DNA from: JAWSVE01 sp050633885
Lineage (GTDB): Bacteria > Pseudomonadota > Gammaproteobacteria > Pseudomonadales > Cellvibrionaceae
Direction: 5' to 3'
DNA: 64,000 nt
Assembly (NCBI GenBank): GCA_050633885.1
Contig: JBOEHK010000002.1
Span: 124,001 to 188,000 of the forward strand
The position numbers and the translations under genes were made by a program. The notes beneath the pieces are model-generated. The model searched no databases. It was not told the DNA's origin and was given only the letters and a program-made list of their open reading frames with translations. Positions 8,045 to 17,693 of this stretch are shown piece after piece (position 1 is the first letter of the stretch; the number at the start of each line of letters is the position of its first letter).

Positions 8045-10675
8045 GTGATAGGCCTTATGTACAAAAAAATAGATCACCTCAGTATGATTCGTGGGCTCAA
8101 GTTGTTGATGATAACGTCGATGGCTGTGGGTTTGTTATCCGGTTTTACAAGCTGTAGTTCGGGGAGTGGAAGCGACGGCGATACCAATGTCAATGCTGGT
8201 GGTGGGGGTGGTAGCGCAGGCTTAACATATTCTGGCCCCGCTCCTCTTTCTACGGATGTGCAAGAATTTAAATTAAATGTATGGGACAACTTAGTGGCTG
8301 ATAATCGTTGCGGCGGTTGTCATAAGCAAGGCGGAGCAGGAACGACTTCTTTTGTTCGTGATGATGATATTAATGCAGCATATCAAGCCGCATTATCAGT
8401 TGCCGATTTAGAGGTTCCAGCTAACTCCACATTAGTGCAGCGCATGGCTCAAGGGCACAACTGCTGGGACACGAGCAACAATGTGTGTGCAACCTTGATG
8501 GAGCAATACATACAGCGTTGGGCGGATTCAACAACAGCTGCAGCAACAGTGGTAACTATTCAACCTGTGACGCCCTTGGTTGATCCAGGTGCAAGTTTAA
8601 ATTTTCCAGTGACATCGACGGATTTCGAGACATTAATTCACACACCTATACTTCGGCCTTATTGTGGACGATGTCATTCTGAAGATGGAAGCGAGAGACA
8701 ACAGCAACCTTACTTCGCAAGTTCAGATACTAATGCTGCTTACGATGCTGTTCGTTCAAAAATTGATTTAAACAATCCTTCAAATTCTCGATTGGTTTAT
8801 CGTTTAGCTGTTGAGCCACATAACAATTGTTGGGATCCAAATGATGCAAGTGGTCCAGTGAACTGCCCTGCCAACGCAACAGAAATGGAAAATGCCATTA
8901 CAGCATTCGTCAATACATTGGGCGCGCCAGATCAAGTGGATACTGATGCATTGCGAGTGAGTAAAGCATTAAGTTTTCCAGCTTCTCCCGATCAAGGGCA
9001 AAGTGCAAATTCAGGTGGACGCTTTGAATCAAACATTATTGCTAAATATGAATTTAAACAGCTAGATCAAAATGATCCTGATCGAGTTGTTGACACCAGT
9101 GGTGTTGCCCCTCAGTTAGATTTAACGAGAAGTGGTGACGCGCGATTTGTGTCGAGCTGGGGAATGGAATTTTTTGGACCTACAGGTAGAGCGCAAGGCC
9201 GAACAAGTAACAGCGTAAAATTGTATGACTTAATTACGCTAACGGGTGAGTTTAGTATTGAAACATGGGCGATTCCTGCGAATGTAACGCAAGATAATAT
9301 TCGTCGTATCATTGCGTATTCTGGGGGTGAGTCAGAGCGTAACTTCACACTCGGACAAACACTCTATGATTACGACACGTTAGTACGGACAACAAGTGCA
9401 GACAGTAGCGCAAACGGAGCGCCGCTTTATTCAACCCCAAATGCAGATGAAGTGCTACAAGCTAGTTTGCAACACGTTGTTGTGAATTTTGACCCCATTA
9501 ATGGACGAAGTATTTATGTGAATGGCGCATTAACAACGTCTGATTCAGATTTATTAGCAGGAAGTAATTTAAGTAATTGGAATAATGCGTTCGTACTTGT
9601 GCTCGGCAATGAAACAATTAACAACGATTTAGATTGGCGCGGTACTTTACGGTTTGCGGCGATTCACAATCGTGTATTAACACCAGAACAAATTGCAGCC
9701 AACTTTAATGTGGGTGTTGGGCAAAAATATTATATGCCATTTAGTATTTCTCATTTGGTTAACATTCCAGATGCGTATATTGTTTTTGAAGTAGAACGTT
9801 TTGATGATTACAGTTATTTATTTAACGAACCGTTCTTCACTGTTCTAGATTCAAATGCCGTGTTGCCAAGTGATATTCAAATTCAAGGAATGCGAATTGG
9901 TATTAACGGTCGTGAAGCGACAACAGGCCAAGCTTACGCAAAAATGGATATCGCAATTACTGATGCGGCTTATCAGGCGGCAGAAAATAATTGGTTGCGA
10001 CTTTCTGATTTAGGTATTCCTGTTTCGGGAACTATTGTTCAAAGCGAAAAAATTCTTCCTGAAACAGATGAATTCTTTTTATCGTTTGATGTGATTGGAG
10101 GCTTGTCATCGTCTATTGATCGTAGCACACCGGATTATCCTAACGTGTCTTTAGGCTCTATTGCTTATGAGCAATCAGACATTGGCTTAAAACATTTTTA
10201 CGAAATTAATGAAATGCTGTCAGCTCTAACAGGAGTGCCAAAAGATAATGCGCTTGTAGCTGCATCTTTCACGCAATTAAAAACGCAATTACCTTCTAGT
10301 GAAGATCCCATTGGATTTGCGACTTCCAATCAAATGGGCGTTGCACAATTCTCAGCATCTTATTGCGAAGCATTAGCGACAGATGCAGGACTAAGGGTAT
10401 CCATGTGGCCCAATGTTAATTTCTCTCAACCATTGAATGCGCAGCGAGCTAATTTACTCAACCCTTTATTGCAGAAGCTAGCGGCTCATAGTATTACAGC
10501 AAATGGAAATGCACATCTAGCTACCCAGGCTGATCCTGCGGATGTTGAAGTTGATATTGATACACTCTTAACGGCATTGAGTACTGCTCAAAGTGGTAGC
10601 CAAGCGAATGGTGAAGCTACAGCAATTGCTGTGTGCACAGCAGTATTCTCAAGCGCGATAGCCACTGTCCAATAA
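8045..10675 (+). CDS. dihaem-motif lipoprotein with LamG-like domain
   Basis: 876 residues from GTG 8045, which has AAGGAA eight bases upstream; ATG 8057 is an alternative with poorer spacing. The signal peptide ends at an imperfect lipobox (FTSC, Cys37) followed by a Ser/Gly linker. Two similar modules follow: CGGCH (89-93) and CGRCH (207-211), each with a downstream S.LV.R motif and NCWD, resembling planctomycete-type cytochrome c domains duplicated in tandem. Residues about 330-560 look like a LamG/concanavalin-type lectin fold (FSIETWAIPAN, NFDPINGRSIYVNG, RFAAIHNRVLTPEQIAANF). The C-terminal 300 residues are not recognised. The lectin domain suggests contact with a glycan or surface ligand (inference). 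Confidence 0.7.
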   Translation: MIGLMYKKIDHLSMIRGLKLLMITSMAVGLLSGFTSCSSGSGSDGDTNVNAGGGGGSAGLTYSGPAPLSTDVQEFKLNVWDNLVADNRCGGCHKQGGAGTTSFVRDDDINAAYQAALSVADLEVPANSTLVQRMAQGHNCWDTSNNVCATLMEQYIQRWADSTTAAATVVTIQPVTPLVDPGASLNFPVTSTDFETLIHTPILRPYCGRCHSEDGSERQQQPYFASSDTNAAYDAVRSKIDLNNPSNSRLVYRLAVEPHNNCWDPNDASGPVNCPANATEMENAITAFVNTLGAPDQVDTDALRVSKALSFPASPDQGQSANSGGRFESNIIAKYEFKQLDQNDPDRVVDTSGVAPQLDLTRSGDARFVSSWGMEFFGPTGRAQGRTSNSVKLYDLITLTGEFSIETWAIPANVTQDNIRRIIAYSGGESERNFTLGQTLYDYDTLVRTTSADSSANGAPLYSTPNADEVLQASLQHVVVNFDPINGRSIYVNGALTTSDSDLLAGSNLSNWNNAFVLVLGNETINNDLDWRGTLRFAAIHNRVLTPEQIAANFNVGVGQKYYMPFSISHLVNIPDAYIVFEVERFDDYSYLFNEPFFTVLDSNAVLPSDIQIQGMRIGINGREATTGQAYAKMDIAITDAAYQAAENNWLRLSDLGIPVSGTIVQSEKILPETDEFFLSFDVIGGLSSSIDRSTPDYPNVSLGSIAYEQSDIGLKHFYEINEMLSALTGVPKDNALVAASFTQLKTQLPSSEDPIGFATSNQMGVAQFSASYCEALATDAGLRVSMWPNVNFSQPLNAQRANLLNPLLQKLAAHSITANGNAHLATQADPADVEVDIDTLLTALSTAQSGSQANGEATAIAVCTAVFSSAIATVQ

Positions 10676-10679
10676 AATT

Positions 10680-10701
10680 AATTTCAATATTAATTGAAAT
10701 T
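10680..10701 (+). other. AT-rich hairpin between operon genes
   Basis: AATTTCAAT and ATTGAAATT form a perfect nine-pair stem with a four-base loop, five bases after the preceding stop codon. There is no T-run after it and the stem is weak. It is more likely an mRNA stability or processing element than a terminator, because a same-strand gene of the cluster follows. Confidence 0.4.
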
Positions 10702-10770
10702 GTGAATAAAAGATTGAAAAAATGAATTGAATAGCGTTGAGAAAAAGCTCAGCGAATTGAGGAAAACACT

Positions 10771-12444
10771 ATGTCCAAGCGCAGTAAATTTGTACCACTT
10801 GATCAGCCGTTATTTCATGCTGATCATGCCCGACCTAAAACACGACGGGATTTTCTCGCTCAGGGTTTTACGACAGGTACTGGTTTGGCGTTGTGTAGTC
10901 CAATGGCGTTATTGAGCCAACAGGTTAATGCAGCGTTAACTATTTCAAGTGAATTGCCATCAGGATGTCGTACAGGTGCAGCAGGCAATGATAAAATTCC
11001 ATTTATATGCTTTGATTTAGCTGGTGGTGCAAACATTGCTGGCTCAAACGTTTTAGTCGGAAAGCAAGGCGGCCAATTAGATATTCTTGATACAGCGGGT
11101 TATAACAAACAAGGTTTACCAGGCGATCAAATTCCTGTCATCAGTAACGATCCTGCAGTTCCTAACCAGTTTGTTGATGAAAGTTTTGGGTTGGCTTTTC
11201 ATTCCGACAGCCAAATGTTAGCGGGTATGACAGAAAGAGCGGGAACAGCCGCTGCTTTTGATGCATCTACATTTACGAATGGTGCTGTGATTCCTGCTCG
11301 CTCTCAAAATGACACCGGTAACAATCCACACAATCCAATGTACGGCATTGCCCGCGCGGGAAATGTGGAAGTATCAGCTGGAGTGCCTAGTGGTTTAGGC
11401 GGTGCAAATGGTGAAGTGATTGCATTAATTGGATCGCGGAATGCTGACTCCGGCGGCAATTCTATGGCGCCAGCTTCTATGATTGATCTGGCTTTTCGTC
11501 CGACAAAAGTTGATCGACCCGCAGATGCGCGTGGTCTGGTTGATCTTGGTGGGCTTTTAAATCTACCGGGTTCTGAAGCAGAGCGAACAGCGATTTTAGA
11601 AGCGGCTTTTCGTTTGAGTGACGATAAGCTTGATCAATTAAGCACAGGTCTTTCTGGTAACACGGGGATAGGAAATATTTCAGATGCAGAACTTCGTGAT
11701 GCACTTCGATGTTCGTTTGCACAAAGTGCAGATTTAGCTGACAGATTTGGTGCTGGGTCGGATGCGCTCGATCCATTATCTGATCCAATTATTAACGGTC
11801 AAATCTTTACAGGCGGCGAGCTTTCTGGCGACAGAGAATTTGCTAAAACAGCATCAGTTATGAAACTCGTTATTGATGGGTTGGCTGGTGCAGGCACTAT
11901 TACCATGGGTGGATATGATTACCACACGGGTGATCGGCGTACGGGTGAAGGTCGTGATTTACGTGCGGGGCGATGCATAGGTGCTTGTTTAGCCTATGCT
12001 GCAGCCATGAATAAACCAGTCATGATTTATGTAGTCAGTGACGGGTCGGTATTCAGTAATGGCATGCTTGATAATTCAGCTGAAGGGCGTGGTAAAGGTG
12101 TGTGGACGGGTGACAGTCAGCAAACTGCATCTGCATTCTTCTTAGTATATGACCCTCGCCGTCGGCCAGTGATCAATACAGCAGGTTCTGTTACTGATCC
12201 AGCAATGCATCAACAGCTTGGTTGGATGACAGGTGCTGGTAATGTACAAACAACGTCTAGCCCAGCAGCAAATAATGTTGAGGCTTTAGTGAATATGGTC
12301 GTTTTGAACTATATGGCATTACACGGTGAGACAGGCTTGTTTAGTACCAAGTTTCCTAATCATGGACTTGGATCAAATAGCGATCTAGATCGTTGGACGG
12401 CATTTGAACCGCTGTATACAGGCGTCATGGGAAATCCCGTTTAG
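10771..12444 (+). CDS. Tat-exported DUF1501-like protein
   Basis: 557 residues. A twin-arginine signal (KTRRDFLAQGF, Arg25-Arg26) precedes a hydrophobic stretch and a cleavage site near VNAA. The mature start PFICFDLAGGANIAGSNV and the later GTITMGGYDYHTGDRRTGE and NKPVMIYVVSDGSVF match the general layout of DUF1501, whose members have an N-terminal 'L.GG..GsN' and a central 'GG.D.H' before an alkaline-phosphatase-like core. Assignment is by motif only and the protein is divergent. DUF1501 proteins are typically encoded beside cytochrome-domain proteins in Planctomycetes, which fits the two genes upstream. The Tat route implies folding, perhaps with a metal, before export. A strong terminator follows. 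Confidence 0.65.
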   Translation: MSKRSKFVPLDQPLFHADHARPKTRRDFLAQGFTTGTGLALCSPMALLSQQVNAALTISSELPSGCRTGAAGNDKIPFICFDLAGGANIAGSNVLVGKQGGQLDILDTAGYNKQGLPGDQIPVISNDPAVPNQFVDESFGLAFHSDSQMLAGMTERAGTAAAFDASTFTNGAVIPARSQNDTGNNPHNPMYGIARAGNVEVSAGVPSGLGGANGEVIALIGSRNADSGGNSMAPASMIDLAFRPTKVDRPADARGLVDLGGLLNLPGSEAERTAILEAAFRLSDDKLDQLSTGLSGNTGIGNISDAELRDALRCSFAQSADLADRFGAGSDALDPLSDPIINGQIFTGGELSGDREFAKTASVMKLVIDGLAGAGTITMGGYDYHTGDRRTGEGRDLRAGRCIGACLAYAAAMNKPVMIYVVSDGSVFSNGMLDNSAEGRGKGVWTGDSQQTASAFFLVYDPRRRPVINTAGSVTDPAMHQQLGWMTGAGNVQTTSSPAANNVEALVNMVVLNYMALHGETGLFSTKFPNHGLGSNSDLDRWTAFEPLYTGVMGNPV

Positions 12445-12475
12445 CATTCTTGTGTCAGCAACAAGATTCATTTCT

Positions 12476-12500
12476 AAAACCGGCAATAGCCGGTTTTTTT
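12476..12500 (+). terminator. rho-independent terminator of the cytochrome/DUF1501 operon
   Basis: AAAACCGGC and GCCGGTTTT pair perfectly around an AATA loop, and the T-run extends to 12500. It lies 31 bases after the DUF1501-like stop and cleanly closes the three-gene operon. Confidence 0.9.
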
Positions 12501-12848
12501 ATGGAAAATAACAAATGGGCTTAACTTACGCATATTGATTAAAGGTGATTTGGCTAATTCAAGAAAACATGAAGTGTACCTGCGTTTCCTCACTAAAAAT
12601 TGCACAGTGGTTTATACTTGAAAGCGAATGTCAGTCTGTATCCAATTTTGTGAAGGACGGTAAAGTCTTAAGACAGGTTATAAACCTATGGATAGACTCG
12701 CGGTCAGTCATATGAGTAGCGTGCCTTATCAATTGCATTTTTCAAAAGATTCATGTCTTATTTTCAAACTATTCCATGCTAATAAACGCTCTCTTTTTAA
12801 AGGATTGACTGTCAGAAGTGAAATTAGCCACTAAGAGGAAGATCAATA
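12501..12848. other. intergenic region upstream of the RND efflux pair
   Basis: 348 bases between the terminator and the efflux adaptor gene. I see no open frame with a credible start, no clear -35/-10 pair and no strong operator palindrome. An RND promoter should lie here. No regulator gene of the TetR, MarR or two-component type adjoins it. Confidence 0.5.
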
Positions 12849-14057
12849 GTGACCCACTCAGATAAAAATATTTGGCAAAAAATCCCAAAACCGTTATTGA
12901 TTTTGGTCGTTGGGGGTTTAGCAGTCTTTGCGTTACTAACATTAAAACCTTCACCCCAAAAAATGCCAAAAACAGAACCTTCTCCTCCACAAGTGGCAGT
13001 CGTTTATGCAGTGCCAAGTACACAAGCGTTAAAAGTAAAGTCGCAAGGAACAGTCAGTCCAAGATATGAAATTGATTTAGTCACGCAAGTTGCAGGGCGA
13101 ATTGAAAAAGTGAATAAAAACTTTGTGGAGGGTGGGTTTTTTAAAGCAGGTGAAGCATTAATAACAATCGACAAGCGCGATTACGAATTAGCTGTGATAA
13201 AAGCAAATGCAAGAGTGGCAGAAACTGCACAGGTTTTAGCAACAGAAAAAGGTCGTGCTAGACAAGCTCAACGAGAGTGGCGTGATTTAGGAAATACAGA
13301 AGCCAATGACTTATTCCTTAGGAAGCCTCAACTGGCTGCAGCAGAAGCGCAGTTAGCAGCTGCAAAAGCAGATCTTGATAAAGCAAAATTAGATTTAGAA
13401 AGAACAACAATCTCAGCGCCTTTTAATGGTCGAGTACGAGAAGCTGTTGTCGATGCAGGGCAGTATGTTTCTCCAGGTGGAAGAATCGCAAAAGTTTACG
13501 ATACATCTGTTGCAGAAATTCGCCTTCCGCTATCTGATAAACAAACCGCGCTCGTAGAATTACCCCTAGGGTTTCGTGGAGATGAAAACAACCCGGGTCC
13601 AAATGTATTAATAACCGGCATTATTGGTGGGGAGCAATATCAATGGAATGGACAAATTGTTAGAACTGATGCCAGTGTTGATACCAATACGCGTATGTAT
13701 TATGCCGTCGCAGAAGTAAAAGACCCTTTTGTAGAGCAGCCAGAAAAAGCACATGTTCCATTAGTCGTGGGCTTATTTGTCACTGCTGAAATTAGCGGTC
13801 GAGAAATAGAGAATGTTGTGAAGATTCCACGACGAGCATTGTTTAAAAATAATGAGATTTATACGCTAAGCAGTGAAAACAGAATACAGCTAAAAACCGT
13901 CCGCGTGTTAATGACGACTAAAGATGAAGCTTGGATTACAGGGAAAATATCTGAAGGAGAAGCCATTGTTGTTGGAGGACAAAATTTTTTAACGCCAAAT
14001 ATGATTGTGAATCCTTTACCCTCGGCAAGAGAGATCATGGCAACAGCAACACCGTAA
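12849..14057 (+). CDS. RND efflux periplasmic adaptor subunit (membrane fusion protein)
   Basis: 402 residues from a GTG with AGAGGA upstream. One N-terminal membrane anchor (about residues 14-33, ILVVGGLAVFALLTL) has no lipobox. Then come the first half of the lipoyl/barrel-sandwich domain (SPRYEIDLVTQVAGRIEKV), a helical hairpin (about 110-185, rich in Ala/Lys/Glu) and the second half (TISAPFNGRVREAVVDAGQYV), followed by beta-barrel and membrane-proximal domains. This is the standard HlyD/AcrA adaptor order. It links an inner-membrane RND pump to an outer-membrane channel. The RND pump gene starts 58 bases later. No TolC-type gene is nearby, so the pump probably uses a channel encoded elsewhere. 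Confidence 0.93.
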   Translation: MTHSDKNIWQKIPKPLLILVVGGLAVFALLTLKPSPQKMPKTEPSPPQVAVVYAVPSTQALKVKSQGTVSPRYEIDLVTQVAGRIEKVNKNFVEGGFFKAGEALITIDKRDYELAVIKANARVAETAQVLATEKGRARQAQREWRDLGNTEANDLFLRKPQLAAAEAQLAAAKADLDKAKLDLERTTISAPFNGRVREAVVDAGQYVSPGGRIAKVYDTSVAEIRLPLSDKQTALVELPLGFRGDENNPGPNVLITGIIGGEQYQWNGQIVRTDASVDTNTRMYYAVAEVKDPFVEQPEKAHVPLVVGLFVTAEISGREIENVVKIPRRALFKNNEIYTLSSENRIQLKTVRVLMTTKDEAWITGKISEGEAIVVGGQNFLTPNMIVNPLPSAREIMATATP

Positions 14058-14115
14058 AATTCACGACGCTAATCTAGCAATATTTAAGTCGCTACCTACG
14101 AAAGGTTAATTCAAA

Positions 14116-17100
14116 GTGAATAAAATAATTCAATGGTTTGTTGAAAATCCAATAGCCGCGAACCTAATGATGGTTGTCATTATCATTGGTGGAGTGTCCT
14201 CTTTATTTTCATTAAACAAAGAAGCGTTTCCAGCAGCTAATACAGGTTTTATTGAGGTGTCAGCACCCTATCCAGGTGCTGGGCCAAAAGAAGTTGAAGA
14301 ACAAATAATCATTCGGATCGAAGAAGCAATTGGCGATCTTGACGGCATTGAAGAAATTTCATCTCAAGCAAGACTCAGTTCAGGCCAAGTCACTATTGAA
14401 GCTGTTCAAGGTTACGATGTCCAAAAATTATTAAATAATGTGAAAGCCCGTGTCGATGCAATCAATACATTTCCGCAAGATGCCGAACGTGTAGAGGTGA
14501 GTGAAGTCTTGTGGCGTACACAAATTATGGACATAGGTGTTTTTGGAGAAGTTGAAGAATCCGCACTCAAACAAACAGCGCAGATTTTACGTGATGAGCT
14601 CGCACTATTGCCTAATATTTCTCTAGCAGAGTTAGCAGCGACAAGAGATGATGAGTTATCAATAGAAGTCTCTGAAGAAACACTTCGGCGTTTTAATTTA
14701 AGTTTTCAAGATGTCGCAAATGCGATTCAAAATTCTTCGATAAATCTCCCTGCTGGTACCGTAAAGTCAATAGGCGGTGATATTCAATTACAAACTCGCG
14801 GCCAAGCTTATTACAAAGAAGATTTTGAACATATTGTGGTAACAAGTTCACGTGATGGCGCGAAATTATTATTGGGAGATATCGCTGATATAAAAGATGG
14901 TTTTGTTGATCGAGATTTTATTGCGTTACTCAATGGCGTACCGTCAGTTTATGTTCGGCTGTACATTACAGATAATCCCAATGTATTAAAGGCGCGAGAA
15001 CAAGTTTATGGATACTTAGAAGGCCTAGAAGGAAAATTACCTGCCGGTATAGGCGTAGAATTATGGCGTGATAATACATTAATGTTTAAAGATAGAATGA
15101 GTTTGCTATTGGAGAATTCTATCGGCGGACTCATTCTGGTTTTTGTTGTGCTCATGCTTTTTTTACGACCAGCATTAGCCACATGGGTATGTATCGGTAT
15201 CACGCTTTCATTTATGGGATGTATATGGATATTGCCTCATATCGGCGTTAGCTTGAATATGATTTCATTATTTGGTTTTTTATTGGTTCTGGGCATTGTT
15301 GTCGATGATGCCATCATCGTAGGAGAAAGTGTTCACTCAAGAAACGAAGCCAACCTGCATGGCATGCAAGCCGCAGCGAGCGGTGCAAAAATGGTATCGA
15401 AACCTGTTATTTTTGCTGTCATTAGTACCATTATATTTTTTATGCCCATGCTATTTGTTCCTGGTCCAATGGGAACGATGGCGGCACCTATCGGCATTAT
15501 TGTTGCCTTATGCCTCGTATTTTCTTTGATTGAATCATTATTAATTCTACCTTCCCATTTATCGCATTTGAAACCTGAAAAAGAAACTTCTGTCGGATTG
15601 TTTAAGTCGTTGGCAAAAGTAAGGCATTTTTTATCCACGCATTTGCAAGATTTTGCTGACAACAAGTACCGACCTTTTCTAGAAAAAGCATTGAAAAATA
15701 ATGGTATTACGCTGGCTTGTTTTGCCGTTGCATTTTTATTGTCAGTCGCCGTGTTTGCAGGCGGTTGGTTGCGTGTTGGGTTTATGCCCGTGATCCAAGC
15801 TGATCAAATTGAAGCGAGAGTAGTTTTAGGTGAAGGCGTTCCTTTTTCAGATACAAAAGCTGTCACAGATAGAATGGTGGCCGCGGCTGATCAATTAAAA
15901 ACAGATGAAGAAATTATCAAAATAAATGGCTCTAATGAATTTATCGACAACATTCAAACGTGGGCCTATGGCAATCAAGTTGTTTTCGCGCTGGCATTAA
16001 CGTCTGCCGAAGAGAGAGATGTATCGACACGACTCATTGCAAGAAAATGGCGCGAATATATAGGAGACATTCCAGAAGCTGAAGAAATTAGAATTAATTT
16101 TACAATTAATCAGCGTAGTGAGCCAATTCGTTTACAGGTGAGCATTCGTTCAGATCAGACCGTAGAGCAAGAGAGAGCTGTCGATGCGGTTAAATCGGCA
16201 ATCTCAAATTATTCTGGTACGTACGATATTAAAGACAATTTGCAATCACCTCGTGATGAAATTGAATTAGATCTTAAAGATAATGCAGAAGCACTTGGAT
16301 TATCATTAAATGAAATAGCCCGACAAGTTCGCCAAGGCTTTTATGGTAATGAGGTGCAGCGTATTCCGCGAGCAAAAGAAGATGTTCGGGTCATGGTTCG
16401 TTATACGGAAGCAGAACGACATAATGTCGATCAACTAGAAGAAATGCGCATTCGTACTCAAGATGGAAGAGAAGTTCCTCTTTCTGCTGTTGCAAGTATT
16501 GAATATGTGCCTGGGTATTCTACGATTCGTCGATTAGATCGTAAGCGAACAATTGTCATCACATCTGAATTACAAGAAGGTTTTAACTCAAATGAAATTG
16601 TTAGGGATTTATTAAGAAAAAATACAGCGCGATGGGAAAAGGAATTTGCTGGTTTTGATGTCCGTATCGCGGGCGATATGCGAGATCAGGCGGATTTTTT
16701 AAGCTCGATGACAACAAATTTTTTCTTCTCTCTGTGTGTTATTTTTGGGTTAATGGCTATTGCGTTTCGTTCTTATTGGCAACCTATGATTGTATTAACC
16801 GCGATTCCTTTTGGTTTTATGGGAGCGGTTGTCGGGCATCTTATTATGGGACGTGAAGTGAGCATGATGTCTATGTTGGGTTTCGTTGCGTGTGCGGGTG
16901 TTGTGGTTAATGATAACCTTGTCCTTCTTGATCGAATCAACACACTCCGTAAACTCGACATGACAATTTTTGATGCTGTTGCACAAGCTGGTCGTGATCG
17001 TTTTAGAGCCATCTTATTAACATCGGTGACTACATTTGTAGGACTGACCCCAATTCTATTCGAACAAAGTATGCAGGCTGCATTTCTAATACCAATGGTT

Positions 17101-17265
17101 ATTTCGTTGTCCTTCGGGGTAATTTGTGCAACAACAGTGACGTTGATTCTGGTCCCTTGCTTATTTTTAACGGGCGAAAATGTTTCAGCGAGGTTTAATA
17201 AATTTTTTTCTAGTGATAAAAACCTTGTTAGCGACGGTGAATTAGATTCTCAAATAAAATCTTAA
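14116..17265 (+). CDS. RND-family efflux transporter permease
   Basis: 1049 residues from a GTG start. The N-terminus FVENPIAANLMMVV is the usual first transmembrane segment of the AcrB/HAE class. The two large periplasmic loops (about 35-330 and 555-860) alternate with two sets of transmembrane helices. The proton-relay aspartate pair is visible in GIVVDDAIIVGESV near residue 396. The second half has FGLMAIAFRSYWQPMIVLTA and GVVVNDNLVLLDRI. Full length for the family. It works with the adaptor just upstream to export drugs, metabolites or other small hydrophobic compounds; the substrate cannot be told from sequence. The gene ends 28 bases before a convergent DUF1653 gene. Confidence 0.95.
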   Translation: MNKIIQWFVENPIAANLMMVVIIIGGVSSLFSLNKEAFPAANTGFIEVSAPYPGAGPKEVEEQIIIRIEEAIGDLDGIEEISSQARLSSGQVTIEAVQGYDVQKLLNNVKARVDAINTFPQDAERVEVSEVLWRTQIMDIGVFGEVEESALKQTAQILRDELALLPNISLAELAATRDDELSIEVSEETLRRFNLSFQDVANAIQNSSINLPAGTVKSIGGDIQLQTRGQAYYKEDFEHIVVTSSRDGAKLLLGDIADIKDGFVDRDFIALLNGVPSVYVRLYITDNPNVLKAREQVYGYLEGLEGKLPAGIGVELWRDNTLMFKDRMSLLLENSIGGLILVFVVLMLFLRPALATWVCIGITLSFMGCIWILPHIGVSLNMISLFGFLLVLGIVVDDAIIVGESVHSRNEANLHGMQAAASGAKMVSKPVIFAVISTIIFFMPMLFVPGPMGTMAAPIGIIVALCLVFSLIESLLILPSHLSHLKPEKETSVGLFKSLAKVRHFLSTHLQDFADNKYRPFLEKALKNNGITLACFAVAFLLSVAVFAGGWLRVGFMPVIQADQIEARVVLGEGVPFSDTKAVTDRMVAAADQLKTDEEIIKINGSNEFIDNIQTWAYGNQVVFALALTSAEERDVSTRLIARKWREYIGDIPEAEEIRINFTINQRSEPIRLQVSIRSDQTVEQERAVDAVKSAISNYSGTYDIKDNLQSPRDEIELDLKDNAEALGLSLNEIARQVRQGFYGNEVQRIPRAKEDVRVMVRYTEAERHNVDQLEEMRIRTQDGREVPLSAVASIEYVPGYSTIRRLDRKRTIVITSELQEGFNSNEIVRDLLRKNTARWEKEFAGFDVRIAGDMRDQADFLSSMTTNFFFSLCVIFGLMAIAFRSYWQPMIVLTAIPFGFMGAVVGHLIMGREVSMMSMLGFVACAGVVVNDNLVLLDRINTLRKLDMTIFDAVAQAGRDRFRAILLTSVTTFVGLTPILFEQSMQAAFLIPMVISLSFGVICATTVTLILVPCLFLTGENVSARFNKFFSSDKNLVSDGELDSQIKS

Positions 17266-17292
17266 AAAATTTAGTGCTTTGTTTAAAAATCG

Positions 17293-17535
17293 TTAGTTAT
17301 TAATTTCTTCTTCATTTGAAGCGATAAATTTGAATCTTGGTTGCATATTATTTGGACTTGTTTCTACCATTTCTGTAAACATAGCCAGCGGTCGAACCCA
17401 TAAATCGTAATTGCCATAGAGGCATCGATAGACTACAAACAGTTCTTCCGTTTCTGAATGTCGGGCTACCTCATAGACCTGATAATCTTTTCCTTTGTAG
17501 TGCCTGTACAAGCCGGGTTTTATTTCTTTTCTCAT
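17293..17535 (-). CDS. DUF1653 domain protein
   Basis: An 80-residue soluble protein that is nearly all one DUF1653 domain: PGLYRHYKGKDYQVYEVARH, then EELFVVYRCLYG and WVRPLAMFTE. The family is widespread in bacteria and has no established function. It is convergent with the RND pump gene and stands alone, so context adds little. The start MRKEIKPGLYRHYKG is the usual family start. Confidence 0.9.
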   Translation of the reverse strand: MRKEIKPGLYRHYKGKDYQVYEVARHSETEELFVVYRCLYGNYDLWVRPLAMFTEMVETSPNNMQPRFKFIASNEEEINN

Positions 17536-17693
17536 GAAGACCTCATGTTGGTTTTAAAAACGCTGTTTTCTAAGTATGTGTAAAGTACTGAAGATGGCAA
17601 TAAGTCTGCACACTTTCCTCAATTAGCGTTACACTCACACGGTATTTTTTTGAAGCTAATAAATTCATATAAATTAACAATAGGATAAAGAAT

